Shown piece after piece: positions 1 through 7,424 of a stretch of 35,418 nucleotides of DNA. Position 1 is the stretch's first letter. Every line of letters begins with the position of its first letter. Below the pieces are notes generated by a model. That model ran no database searches and was not told where the DNA came from. It worked only from the letters and a program-made list of their open reading frames with translations. The DNA comes from Thermococci archaeon (GTDB taxonomy: Archaea > Methanobacteriota_B > Thermococci > Thermococcales > Thermococcaceae), in NCBI GenBank assembly GCA_013153595.1, contig JAADEC010000081.1, positions 1 through 35,418 of the forward strand, given 5' to 3'. A program made the position numbers and the translations under genes.

Positions 1-2178
1 CCCTCACCGCAGAGGGAGGACCGCGAGCTGGGGGAGGCCCTGAACGTTCCGCCCGAGGTTGCGGCGAGGTTAAGGGTTCTATGGAGGATAGTGGAGGAAC
101 ACGGGAGGGCGCTGATATTTACGAACACGCGCCAGTTCGCGGAGATCCTCGCCCACCGCCTCAAGGCATGGGGGAAGCCAGTTGAGGTTCACCACGGCTC
201 CCTCTCAAGGGAGGCCCGCGTTAAAGCCGAGAGAGCCCTGAAGGAGGGGAAGGTGAGGGCGCTCATCTGCACGTCCTCCATGGAGCTCGGCATAGACATA
301 GGAGACGTCGACGTCGTTGTTCAGTACATGAGCCCGAGGCAGGTGAACAGGCTGGTTCAGCGCGTCGGCAGGGCGAGGCACAGGATAAGGGAGGTCAGCG
401 AGGGCTACGTGATAGCCACGAACGTCGAGGACTACCTTCAGAGCCTTGTGATAGCCAAGCACGCCCTCGATGAGAGGTACGAAGCCGTTGAACCCATAGG
501 AGGGCTGGACGTTCTCGCCCACTTCATCGTCGGCCTGCTCATCGAGAGGAGGCGGGTTCCGTATCACGAGCCGTACTCGATAGCGAGGCGGGCCTACGTC
601 TACAGGAACCTGAGCGAGGGGGAGTACTCACGGGTCGTGAACCTGCTCATCGAGACGGGCACGGTCGGCCACGATGAGGAGTCGGGGATGCTCTACCTGA
701 GGAGGGGAGCCTTCAGCTACTACTACGGAAACCTCTCGACGATACCGGACGAGGTCTCATGGCGCGTCATCAGCAAAAAAACAGGAAGGAGCGTTGGAAG
801 GCTCGACGAGGGCTTCGTGACTGATCTTGAGGAGGGCATGGAGTTCGTAATGAACGGGCGGAGCTGGATAGTCGTTGAGATAGACGACGAGTCAAAGACC
901 GTGAGGGTCAGGGAGAGCAGGAGCCTTGAGAGCGCCGTGCCGAGCTGGGAGGGGGAGATGATCCCAGTCCCGTTCGAGGTAGCGTCGGACGTCGGGAGGC
1001 TGAAGGGGCTGCTGATCGAAGAGCCTGAGAAGGCGAGGGAGGCGCTCGAAGGCGTGGAGTTCCGCGACGAAGAGCTGAGGAGGGCGGCGGAAGAGCTCAG
1101 GGGAGAGCAGGTCTCAACGGACGATCTCGTTCTGATAGAGAGCACGCCAAAGGCCGTCGTGGTTCACGCCGACTTCGGGAACAGGACAAACGAGACGGTG
1201 GGGAGGCTCATCCACAGGCACCTGATAAGGAGGTACGGAAGGGTGTTCACAGTCAAGGGACAGGCCCACGCCATAGTCCTGAAGACCCCGTTTCACCTCA
1301 ACCCCAGGGACGTGGAGGAAGCGCTGAGGCTCGGTCCGGAGGTCCTCGACTTCGAGGTCATGGAATCCCTGAGGGAATCCCACGTCTTCCGCTGGCGCCT
1401 CATGAACGTTGCAAAACGCTTCGGGGCGATATGGAAGGGTTCAAAGGTCAGGGTGAGACACGTGGACAGGATATTCGAGGGCACTGTGGTCGAGGAGGAG
1501 GCCCTGAACGAACTGCTCCACGACAAGGTTGACCTGAGGCGGGGAAGGCTGGTGCTGGAGAGGATAAGGGACGGGAAGATCGGGATAGAGAGGACGATAA
1601 GGAAGACGCCGTCGAGGCTCGCCCGGATAAACATGACCGTTGGAGGGGAGTTCCTGCTCTCTGGAGAGCTCGAGAGGAGCGAGATACTGCGGCTGTTCAG
1701 GAAGAATCTCATGGAGCACGAAGTCGCCCTCGTCTGCACGAACTGCGGCTGGAACTCGAGGACGAGGGTTGAGAGGCTCACGAACGTTGAGCTTCGCAGG
1801 TGTCCGGTCTGCGGTTCGGCCATGCTCGCGGTCTCCCATCCCCTCGACGTTGAACCCTTCCTGAACGCCCTCAAGAAGGTCAGGAGAGGGCTTCCGCTCG
1901 AGGGGAAGGAGGAGAGGGCGTACGCAAAGCTCGTAAAGGCCGCCGACCTGATAAAGAGCTACGGCTTCGACGCAGTTCTCGCACTCGCCAGCTACGGAAC
2001 TGGTCCCGACACGGCAGCCCGCATCCTGGGACAGCACAGGGGGGACGACCTGCTGGTGGCCCTCATGGAAAGGGAGAGGGAGTTCATAAGGACGAGGAGG
2101 TTCTGGATGGAGGCGGAGGCCGAGGCTGGGAGTGAGACCGAGGCCGAGAGAGGCGAGGGGAAGCAGAAGAACGGGTGA
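1..2178 (+). CDS. Lhr-type ATP-dependent helicase, C-terminal part (5' truncated by window edge)
   Basis: Superfamily 2 helicase of the archaeal Lhr family, thought to remodel nucleic acids in repair or RNA metabolism. The frame is open from base 1, upstream of the ORF-track start at 91, so the gene begins outside the window and the N-terminal RecA domain with Walker A/B is missing. Visible are the second RecA domain (ALIFTNTRQ near residue 37 of the window part), motif V (SSMELGIDIGDVDVV near 92) and motif VI (QRVGRARHR near 120). The long Lhr-specific C-terminal region follows, with a zinc-finger-like CTNCGW...CPVCG pair near 579-605 and an acidic Glu/Ala-rich tail. It converges on the DUF371 gene, whose stop codon begins at the next base. 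The Lhr assignment is firm; which archaeal Lhr subtype it is remains open. Confidence 0.9.
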   Translation, partial: PSPQREDRELGEALNVPPEVAARLRVLWRIVEEHGRALIFTNTRQFAEILAHRLKAWGKPVEVHHGSLSREARVKAERALKEGKVRALICTSSMELGIDIGDVDVVVQYMSPRQVNRLVQRVGRARHRIREVSEGYVIATNVEDYLQSLVIAKHALDERYEAVEPIGGLDVLAHFIVGLLIERRRVPYHEPYSIARRAYVYRNLSEGEYSRVVNLLIETGTVGHDEESGMLYLRRGAFSYYYGNLSTIPDEVSWRVISKKTGRSVGRLDEGFVTDLEEGMEFVMNGRSWIVVEIDDESKTVRVRESRSLESAVPSWEGEMIPVPFEVASDVGRLKGLLIEEPEKAREALEGVEFRDEELRRAAEELRGEQVSTDDLVLIESTPKAVVVHADFGNRTNETVGRLIHRHLIRRYGRVFTVKGQAHAIVLKTPFHLNPRDVEEALRLGPEVLDFEVMESLRESHVFRWRLMNVAKRFGAIWKGSKVRVRHVDRIFEGTVVEEEALNELLHDKVDLRRGRLVLERIRDGKIGIERTIRKTPSRLARINMTVGGEFLLSGELERSEILRLFRKNLMEHEVALVCTNCGWNSRTRVERLTNVELRRCPVCGSAMLAVSHPLDVEPFLNALKKVRRGLPLEGKEERAYAKLVKAADLIKSYGFDAVLALASYGTGPDTAARILGQHRGDDLLVALMEREREFIRTRRFWMEAEAEAGSETEAERGEGKQKNG

Positions 2179-2616
2179 TCAGTCCCGGCCATCCTCAACC
2201 CTGAGCTCAACGTGAGCGACCGTCTCCGGGTTTCTGAGAAGTTCAACGAGCTTTCTGTTCACGTCCCTGGCGGCCTTGTCGGCCCTCACCGCCAGCGTCC
2301 GCGGATCCACGTAATTGCTCCGCCTTATGACCATCGATCTCCCGTCGCTCAGCGGGAGATCCGCGGAGCCCCACGCGGTTATCGTGTCGTAAACATCACC
2401 CACGCGCACTGTTACGATCAGCCTGGCCCCCGACCTCAGGGCATCCTTGAACTCCTCGCTCAGATCTCCAACGGCTTTCTCGGCGGCGACGCACAGTATG
2501 CAGTCCCCACGCGGGGTCAGGTAACGCTCCCTGGTGAACTCAAGCGTGGAGCGGTGGGTCGCCCTAACGTTTGGATGCCCCCTGCACCTGAACCTCTCGA
2601 TCAGTATGTCCACCAC
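2179..2616 (-). CDS. DUF371 family protein
   Basis: Conserved archaeal protein of unknown function. The diagnostic N-terminal stretch RCRGHPNVRATHRSTLEFT and the following LTPRGDCILCV match the DUF371 family as I know it; there is no signal peptide or membrane segment. The ORF track begins at 2739, but that extension reads through a good minus-strand TATA box (GTTTAAAAACC, about 2637-2647). I therefore prefer the GTG at 2616, or the adjacent GTG at 2613, which gives VVDILIERFRCRGH and places the start about 26 bases from the TATA box, so the mRNA would be leaderless. The protein is then about 145 aa. It is divergent from the PAPS reductase-like gene and abuts the helicase gene end to end. Confidence 0.75.
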   Translation of the reverse strand: MVDILIERFRCRGHPNVRATHRSTLEFTRERYLTPRGDCILCVAAEKAVGDLSEEFKDALRSGARLIVTVRVGDVYDTITAWGSADLPLSDGRSMVIRRSNYVDPRTLAVRADKAARDVNRKLVELLRNPETVAHVELRVEDGRD

Positions 2617-2670
2617 CCGCGCTATGATCGGGCTGAGGTTTTTAAACGTCACGACAGCCGACCCGCAAGG

Positions 2671-2680
2671 ACTTATAAGC
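2671..2680 (+). promoter_or_regulatory. TATA box of the PAPS reductase-like gene
   Basis: ACTTATAAGC lies about 33 bases upstream of the ATG at 2709, with GGTGA directly before that start. The spacing fits an archaeal promoter with a very short leader. The oppositely oriented TATA box of the DUF371 gene lies about 30 bases away, so the two promoters are back to back. Confidence 0.6.
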
Positions 2681-2708
2681 GGAACGGCCATCACCAACTG
2701 GTGAGACC

Positions 2709-4604
2709 ATGGGAAGACCCGTGTTCCTTGGAAAGTCATACGTGAACTGGTGTGAAAGGTGCAACGTCCCGCTCATCGGTGACAGCTGCGACGTCCACGG
2801 GAAGGAGGGCGTCTTCAGGCTCAACGTGACCCCGCCCGGGGATCTGAGGTTCGCGTTTGAGGGTGATCTCGAGCTCATCAAGGAGGTTTTTCGGAGGCAC
2901 TTCGGTGTCGACGTCGGCAGGGTGCTCGACGGAAAGGTCGTCCTCCTCAACAAGCTCCCGAGCGAGGACGACGCGTACGAGATAATAGTGGACGGCTACG
3001 TGTTCGGCTACATCAGGTTCGATCCGATCGAGCTTGAGTGGAAGGCGAGCCTGCGCGTGGAGGGGGCAACGGCCCTCTGGAAGCTCTACGGAAAGCGGAT
3101 GAAGAAGTGGGTCATCGTCGATAGGGGCGCCGTCGAGCCGATAAGGAGCGGGGCCAACCTCCTCGCGGTCGGGGTCGTCGAAGCCGAACCGAGCATCAGG
3201 GAAGGGGACGACGTCATCCTGATCTCGGAGGACGGAGAGGTCATAGCGAGGGGGATAGCCAAGAAGGACTACGAAGCTCTGATCAGGAAGGAGCGCGGGA
3301 CCGGGGTCAAGCCGAAGAGGCAGAGAACCGTCAGGTACCGTGAGGGAAGAAAGGCGACGATCGAGGACGTTTTAAGGGCGAACAGGACGGCACTCGAGGG
3401 AAAGGTTAAGGAGAGCAGGGAGTTCATGAGGAGGGTTGCGGAGAAGCACCGCCAGCTTCCCATAGCCGTTGCCTTCTCCGGCGGAAAGGACAGCCTCGCC
3501 GTTCTCGGTCTGGCCTTGGAGGAGTTCGGCGAGGGCTTCACGGTCTTCTTCAACGACACGGGGATAGAGTTCCCCGAGACGATCGAGCACGTCGAAGAGC
3601 TGAGAAAGGAGCTCGAACCGAGGGGAATAAGGTTCGTGGTGGCGGACGCTAAAGACGCGTTCTGGAGAGCTCTATACGTGTTCTCACCGCCAGGGAGGGA
3701 CTACCGCTGGTGCTGCAAGGTGACGAAGCTCGGGCCGATAACCCTCGCCATAAAGGAGAACTATCCCAACGGAGTGCTCATGTTCGTCGGTCAGAGGAAG
3801 TACGAGAGCATAAAGCGCTTCAAGCAGCCGAGGGTCTGGAGGAACGAGTGGGTGCCCAACGAGGTCGGAGCGTCACCGATATTCCACTGGCGCGCTCTCG
3901 AGGTTTGGCTCTACATCCTGAGCAGAAAGCTTCCCTACAATCCGCTGTACGAGCGCGGCTTCGACAGGATAGGCTGCTTCCTATGTCCGAGCGCATCTCT
4001 GGCCGAGTTTGAACGGCTGAAGCGCGAGAAACCCGAGCTGTGGGAGAGATGGAGGGGCGCGCTGGAGCACTGGAGGAGGCGCCTTGACCTTCCTGAGGAG
4101 TGGATCACCTACGGCTTCTGGCGCTGGAAGAGACTCAGCAGGGGGGAGAACGCGGTAGCGAGGAGGCTCGGCGTTGAGATTCCGGAGGAGCGCTCGTGGG
4201 AGCCCGTGAGGGTGAGGATAACGGGGGATGAGGGCGGCTACTCCGTCGAGTTCAACACCGTCCTCAACAAAAAGCGCCTCCTTCAGGTCGCCCCGATACT
4301 CGGGGAGGTGAGCGTCGAGGGAGACGTCGTATGGGCGGGGGATGTCGAGTTCCTGACGGGAACGCGGGTTGCGAGGGCGCCGAACGAGGGGGAGGCCGTG
4401 AGCGCGTACCACCTCGTCAAGCGTGCCTACGAGTGCGTCGGCTGCGGCGTCTGCGTCGGCAAGTGCCCGGAGGACGCCCTCAGCATAGACCCGCTCAGCA
4501 GGAAGATAGTGGTGAACTGGGACAGGTGCACGCACTGCAGGGAGTGCATGGAGGTCTGCCCGCTGCTGAAGATCAAGAACCCCGAGGAGGGGAGCCAGCT
4601 CTGA
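2709..4604 (+). CDS. Zinc-PUA-PAPS reductase-like-ferredoxin multidomain protein
   Basis: Protein of 631 aa combining four modules. Residues 15-31 hold a CERC...C..H zinc-ribbon-like motif. Residues about 115-200 resemble a PUA RNA-binding domain. Residues about 250-500 form a PAPS reductase/adenine nucleotide alpha-hydrolase domain with the PP-loop AFSGGKDS near 254, WCCK near 334 and IGCFLCPS near 420. The C-terminus has two [4Fe-4S] motifs, CVGCGVCVGKCP near 575 and CTHCRECMEVCP near 606. PP-loop enzymes adenylate a substrate, often before thiolation. The PUA and Fe-S modules suggest an RNA sulfur-modification or redox role rather than assimilatory sulfate reduction, and no other sulfate-assimilation gene lies nearby. 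True substrate unknown. ATG 2709 has a GGTGA site and its own TATA box. Confidence 0.85.
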   Translation: MGRPVFLGKSYVNWCERCNVPLIGDSCDVHGKEGVFRLNVTPPGDLRFAFEGDLELIKEVFRRHFGVDVGRVLDGKVVLLNKLPSEDDAYEIIVDGYVFGYIRFDPIELEWKASLRVEGATALWKLYGKRMKKWVIVDRGAVEPIRSGANLLAVGVVEAEPSIREGDDVILISEDGEVIARGIAKKDYEALIRKERGTGVKPKRQRTVRYREGRKATIEDVLRANRTALEGKVKESREFMRRVAEKHRQLPIAVAFSGGKDSLAVLGLALEEFGEGFTVFFNDTGIEFPETIEHVEELRKELEPRGIRFVVADAKDAFWRALYVFSPPGRDYRWCCKVTKLGPITLAIKENYPNGVLMFVGQRKYESIKRFKQPRVWRNEWVPNEVGASPIFHWRALEVWLYILSRKLPYNPLYERGFDRIGCFLCPSASLAEFERLKREKPELWERWRGALEHWRRRLDLPEEWITYGFWRWKRLSRGENAVARRLGVEIPEERSWEPVRVRITGDEGGYSVEFNTVLNKKRLLQVAPILGEVSVEGDVVWAGDVEFLTGTRVARAPNEGEAVSAYHLVKRAYECVGCGVCVGKCPEDALSIDPLSRKIVVNWDRCTHCRECMEVCPLLKIKNPEEGSQL

Positions 4605-4647
4605 GCCTCTGGCGCGGCTTCCCGTGCTTCTCCGTTTCGGTTTTGGC

Positions 4648-4712
4648 AAACCTGGGTTTACAATTTTTGTGAAATTTGGTAAAACCAAGTTGACCAAAAA
4701 CCTTAAATTTTG
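4648..4712 (+). promoter_or_regulatory. Promoter with inverted repeats upstream of the AAA ATPase gene
   Basis: Two short perfect inverted repeats precede the TATA box: AAACC-TG-GGTTT at 4648-4659 and TTGGT-AAA-ACCAA at 4676-4688. A further half-site-like ACCAAAAACC follows at 4693-4702. The TATA-like CCTTAAATTTT at 4701-4711 is about 25 bases from the ATG at 4731, so the message would be almost leaderless. The repeats sit where an archaeal regulator would contact DNA upstream of TBP/TFB. No regulator is identified. Confidence 0.45.
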
Positions 4713-4730
4713 GAAAGCCGAGTTTCACAC

Positions 4731-6053
4731 ATGGCGGGTATGATGGAAGTCCTTGAAGAGGTTATAGCCGAGTTCCACGAGTTCGGGATTCCAGAGGTCA
4801 AAGAGCGGGAGCTGACCTTACCCTTGGATGTTGACGTTGCGGTCTCGGTCTACGGCCTCCGCAGAACCGGAAAGACTCATCTCCTCTACCTGACAATGAG
4901 AAGGCTGATCAGAGACGGCCTGCCAGTCGAGCGGATTTTCTACGTGAACTTCGAGGACGAGAGACTCGCCGGCCTCTCCGCGGGAGACCTGTCGGCGATA
5001 GTCCAGCTCTACTACAAGCACAACCCCGATGCGGACTTGATGTACCTGTTCCTCGATGAGGTTCAGGTCGTTGAGGGCTGGGAGAGGTTCGTGAGGCGTC
5101 TGCTTGAGAGAAAGAGAGCGAGGGTGTTCGTAACAGGTTCGTCTTCAAAACTGCTCTCCCGCGAGATAGCGACATCCCTCAGGGGGAGAACTCTGAGCTT
5201 CCGGCTCTTTCCGCTCTCGTTCCGTGAGTTTTTAGCCTTCAAGGGGTTCGAGCTGAGAGAGCCCCTGACCGAGAGGAGACGGGGAATCCTTCTGCGCCTC
5301 CTTGAGGAGTACGTTGAGTACGGCGGTTTTCCGGGAATCGTGGACTATTCGCCCCCTCTGAAAATTAGAACCCTGCAGGAGTACCTCGACCTGATAGTTT
5401 ACAGGGACCTCGTCGAGCGCTACGGGATAGAGAAGGTTTCGGCGTTGAAAGCCCTGATGCGGGTTCTGGCCAAGAACTTCGCGAGAAAGGCCTCAATCAG
5501 AAAGCTTCACTCTCTCGTCTCTTCAACCGGTGTCAAGGTTAGCAGGCCAACGCTTGCGGAGTATTTGGCATACTTGGAGGACATCGGCTTCGTTCTCCCG
5601 GTCAGGAAATACCATCCGAGCGATGTTGAATCATTGAGAAGTCAGCCAAAGCTCTACATAGCCGATACCGGCTTCGCAACCGCCCTCGGGGTCGGTGACA
5701 CCGGTTACAGGATTGAGAACATCGTCGCCACCGAGCTCCTGCGGAGGAAGCACTACTTCGAGCCCAGGCTGGAAGTCCACTACTGGGAAGACGGACGGGG
5801 GGAAGTGGATTTCGTGGTTTCGCTCGGGGGAAGAGCGAAGGAGTTGGTACAGGTCAGCTACGCCCTTGATGAGCCTCAAACCCGTGAGAGGGAGCTTAAA
5901 GCGCTTCTCAGGGCATCGGAGGCTCTGAACTGCCAGAACTTGACGGTCGTAACGTGGGAGGAGGAAGGGGTTGAAGAAATCAACGGAAAGAGAGTTCGCT
6001 TAGTCCCGCTCTGGCGCTGGCTAACTGAAAGCGACCGAAGAACACCTTTATAA
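4731..6053 (+). CDS. AAA-type ATPase with C-terminal DUF4143-like domain
   Basis: ATP-binding protein of about 440 aa from the archaeal ATPase group common in Thermococcales. Walker A is YGLRRTGKTHLLY near residue 42; Walker B is LMYLFLDEVQ near 104; a sensor-type TGSSSKLLSREIATSLRGR follows. The C-terminal half has a winged-helix-like region (VKVSRPTLAEYLAYLEDIGF), then a DUF4143-like domain with EVDFVVSLGG, resembling restriction-endonuclease-fold proteins. The biological role of this family is poorly known; many members behave like accessory or mobile genes. The track start (TTG 4710) overlaps the TATA box; ATG 4731 is preferred. By eye it uses more TTT, GTT and CCT codons than its neighbours, which may indicate a more recent arrival. 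Confidence 0.85.
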   Translation: MAGMMEVLEEVIAEFHEFGIPEVKERELTLPLDVDVAVSVYGLRRTGKTHLLYLTMRRLIRDGLPVERIFYVNFEDERLAGLSAGDLSAIVQLYYKHNPDADLMYLFLDEVQVVEGWERFVRRLLERKRARVFVTGSSSKLLSREIATSLRGRTLSFRLFPLSFREFLAFKGFELREPLTERRRGILLRLLEEYVEYGGFPGIVDYSPPLKIRTLQEYLDLIVYRDLVERYGIEKVSALKALMRVLAKNFARKASIRKLHSLVSSTGVKVSRPTLAEYLAYLEDIGFVLPVRKYHPSDVESLRSQPKLYIADTGFATALGVGDTGYRIENIVATELLRRKHYFEPRLEVHYWEDGRGEVDFVVSLGGRAKELVQVSYALDEPQTRERELKALLRASEALNCQNLTVVTWEEEGVEEINGKRVRLVPLWRWLTESDRRTPL

Positions 6054-6054
6054 A
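6045..6054 (+). promoter_or_regulatory. TATA box of the HVO_0476-family gene
   Basis: CTTTATAAAC overlaps the stop region of the ATPase gene and lies about 38 bases before ATG 6087. CGGTGA at 6075-6080 serves as the ribosome binding site. The perfect 7-base inverted repeat ACCGAAG (6034-6040) / CTTCGGT (6072-6078) flanks this core promoter. Confidence 0.55.
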
Positions 6055-6086
6055 CGCCTTCCTCGTTTCTCCTTCGGTGAGAAAAA

Positions 6087-6722
6087 ATGGAAGAGTTAAT
6101 CTGTCCTGAGTGCGGTAGCGATGACGTCGAGGTCATCAAGGAGCGCGGTCGGGAGCTGACCCTCCGCTGCAACGAGTGCGGCAACGTGTGGATCATCACG
6201 CTTCCGAAGCCCGTTAGGGTCCCCCTCATAGTCAGCAAGCACGAGAGGAGCTTCAAGAGCGAGGTGGAGCTCCCAGAGGGCGAGGAGATCAGCGTTGGTG
6301 ACGTGGTGGAGACCGAAGACGACGAGGTCAGGATAACTGGGATAGAGCTTGATGGCGACAGACGCGTCGAGAGGGCCCGCGTGGGCGAGATCAAAACCCT
6401 CTGGGGCGAGAGCCTGACCTACCCGAAGGTCATCAAGGTGTCAATATACATGCCGAAGGGTCTGACCCAGTCGTTCCGCGTGAAAGTTGAGAGGGACGAG
6501 GAGTTCGCGGTCGGAGAGGTGATCGAGGTGGGCGGCTACACATTCAGAATCGAGAAGATCAAGACCGAGAGGAAGATGATAAGGCACGGCGGTGCCAAGG
6601 CTGAGAGAATAGTGGCTCTGATGGGCCACCACATACCCCGCGCAAGAGCGAGAAGAAGCCTCGAGCTTTACAGGGGTTACAGAAGGGAGACCGGGCAGAA
6701 GCAGCGGGACGTCACATCATGA
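6087..6722 (+). CDS. HVO_0476 family zinc-ribbon protein
   Basis: Archaeal protein of 211 aa starting with a zinc ribbon, CPECGSDDVEV...CNECGNVW, within residues 6-32. Two similar beta-rich segments follow (around LPEGEEISVGDVVETEDDEVRI and then VERDEEFAVGEVIEVGGYTFRI), which suggests an internal duplication. It ends in a basic Arg/Lys-rich tail that could bind nucleic acid. I recognise it as the HVO_0476 zinc-finger family (COG1326); no molecular function is established to my knowledge. It has its own TATA box and a CGGTGA site 6 bases before ATG 6087. It converges with the next minus-strand gene, and the two stop regions overlap by 11 bases. Confidence 0.8.
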   Translation: MEELICPECGSDDVEVIKERGRELTLRCNECGNVWIITLPKPVRVPLIVSKHERSFKSEVELPEGEEISVGDVVETEDDEVRITGIELDGDRRVERARVGEIKTLWGESLTYPKVIKVSIYMPKGLTQSFRVKVERDEEFAVGEVIEVGGYTFRIEKIKTERKMIRHGGAKAERIVALMGHHIPRARARRSLELYRGYRRETGQKQRDVTS

Positions 6723-7326
6723 GGAGGTTCTCTATCGTCTTTATCGTGTTGACTATCTGATCCCCAGACCTGTCGTTGTCGGGGATCTCCAGGTTTATTA
6801 CGAGCCTCTCCTCGCTCTCTCCATCTATGTCAAAGGCCTCCATCTCCTCAAGCTCGACGTTCTCGAACATGCTCTCCATCTCCGGGCTGAGTATCTTGCC
6901 CTCATCCCCGTAGACCTCGACCCTGACCCTGTTGTCGAGCGTTGAGGCCGTGACTACCATCTCGTAACCACCGACCTCCTTCGTGAACTTGAGGGCGTTG
7001 CCGTAACCCACGACCTCTTCCTTAAAGCCCATCCCTATCATCAGTCTCCTTATGTGCTCGGTCCTTGATTTTATCCTCTCGAGAACCCTCTCCCTGAGCC
7101 TCTTGCTCTCCTCTAAGGCGGCCTTTATGGCCTTACCAGACTCCTCCACCTTCCCCTCCCAAACACCGACGACGAGTATCCCGGAGGCCGTTGGCCTGAG
7201 TTCGAGCTTTAGGGTTGACAGGTCAAAATCGGTCAGATCCTCAATCCTGAGCCCGCCGAGGCTCATTATCTCGAACTCGATTCTAACCTCATCGCCAAAG
7301 GCCCGGCCCTTAAACCTCACCTGCAT
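6712..7326 (-). CDS. Conserved hypothetical protein (Thermococcales type)
   Basis: Protein of 204 aa with no family I can name. It is soluble, acidic and lacks membrane segments or cysteine motifs. A central helical, charged stretch (KAALEESKRLRERVLERIKSR) separates two beta-rich halves, and the second half reads like a small alpha/beta domain (GGYEMVVTASTLDNRVRVEVYG). The start is ATG 7326 just after GGTG rather than the GTG at 7329. A minus-strand TATA box, GTTTTTAAGC near 7350-7360, gives a very short leader. It stands alone between a zinc protein (convergent) and a peptidase (divergent), so context gives no strong hint. Confidence 0.65.
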   Translation of the reverse strand: MQVRFKGRAFGDEVRIEFEIMSLGGLRIEDLTDFDLSTLKLELRPTASGILVVGVWEGKVEESGKAIKAALEESKRLRERVLERIKSRTEHIRRLMIGMGFKEEVVGYGNALKFTKEVGGYEMVVTASTLDNRVRVEVYGDEGKILSPEMESMFENVELEEMEAFDIDGESEERLVINLEIPDNDRSGDQIVNTIKTIENLLMM

Positions 7327-7424
7327 CACCTACGTGCCGTAGCACCGGCAGCTTAAAAACCTTAGCGTGGAGCGCGACGGCCGAAGGCCGAAAACGAGAT
7401 AAACATTTCAACAGGAATCTACGT

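Noticed and set aside
205-2246. Long minus-strand ORFs opposite the helicase gene (120, 140, 193, 198 aa)
   Set aside because: They are shadow frames of a GC-rich coding gene, with low-complexity Ser/Arg/Pro composition, no ribosome binding sites and no recognisable domains.
3981-4697. 238-aa minus-strand ORF opposite the 3' half of the PAPS reductase-like gene
   Set aside because: Its composition is typical of an antisense shadow, and the plus-strand frame holds clear Fe-S motifs in the same bases.
7378-7390. CGGCC-GAA-GGCCG inverted repeat upstream of the peptidase gene
   Set aside because: Short GC-rich palindrome with no clear position relative to a promoter; expected by chance in this base composition.
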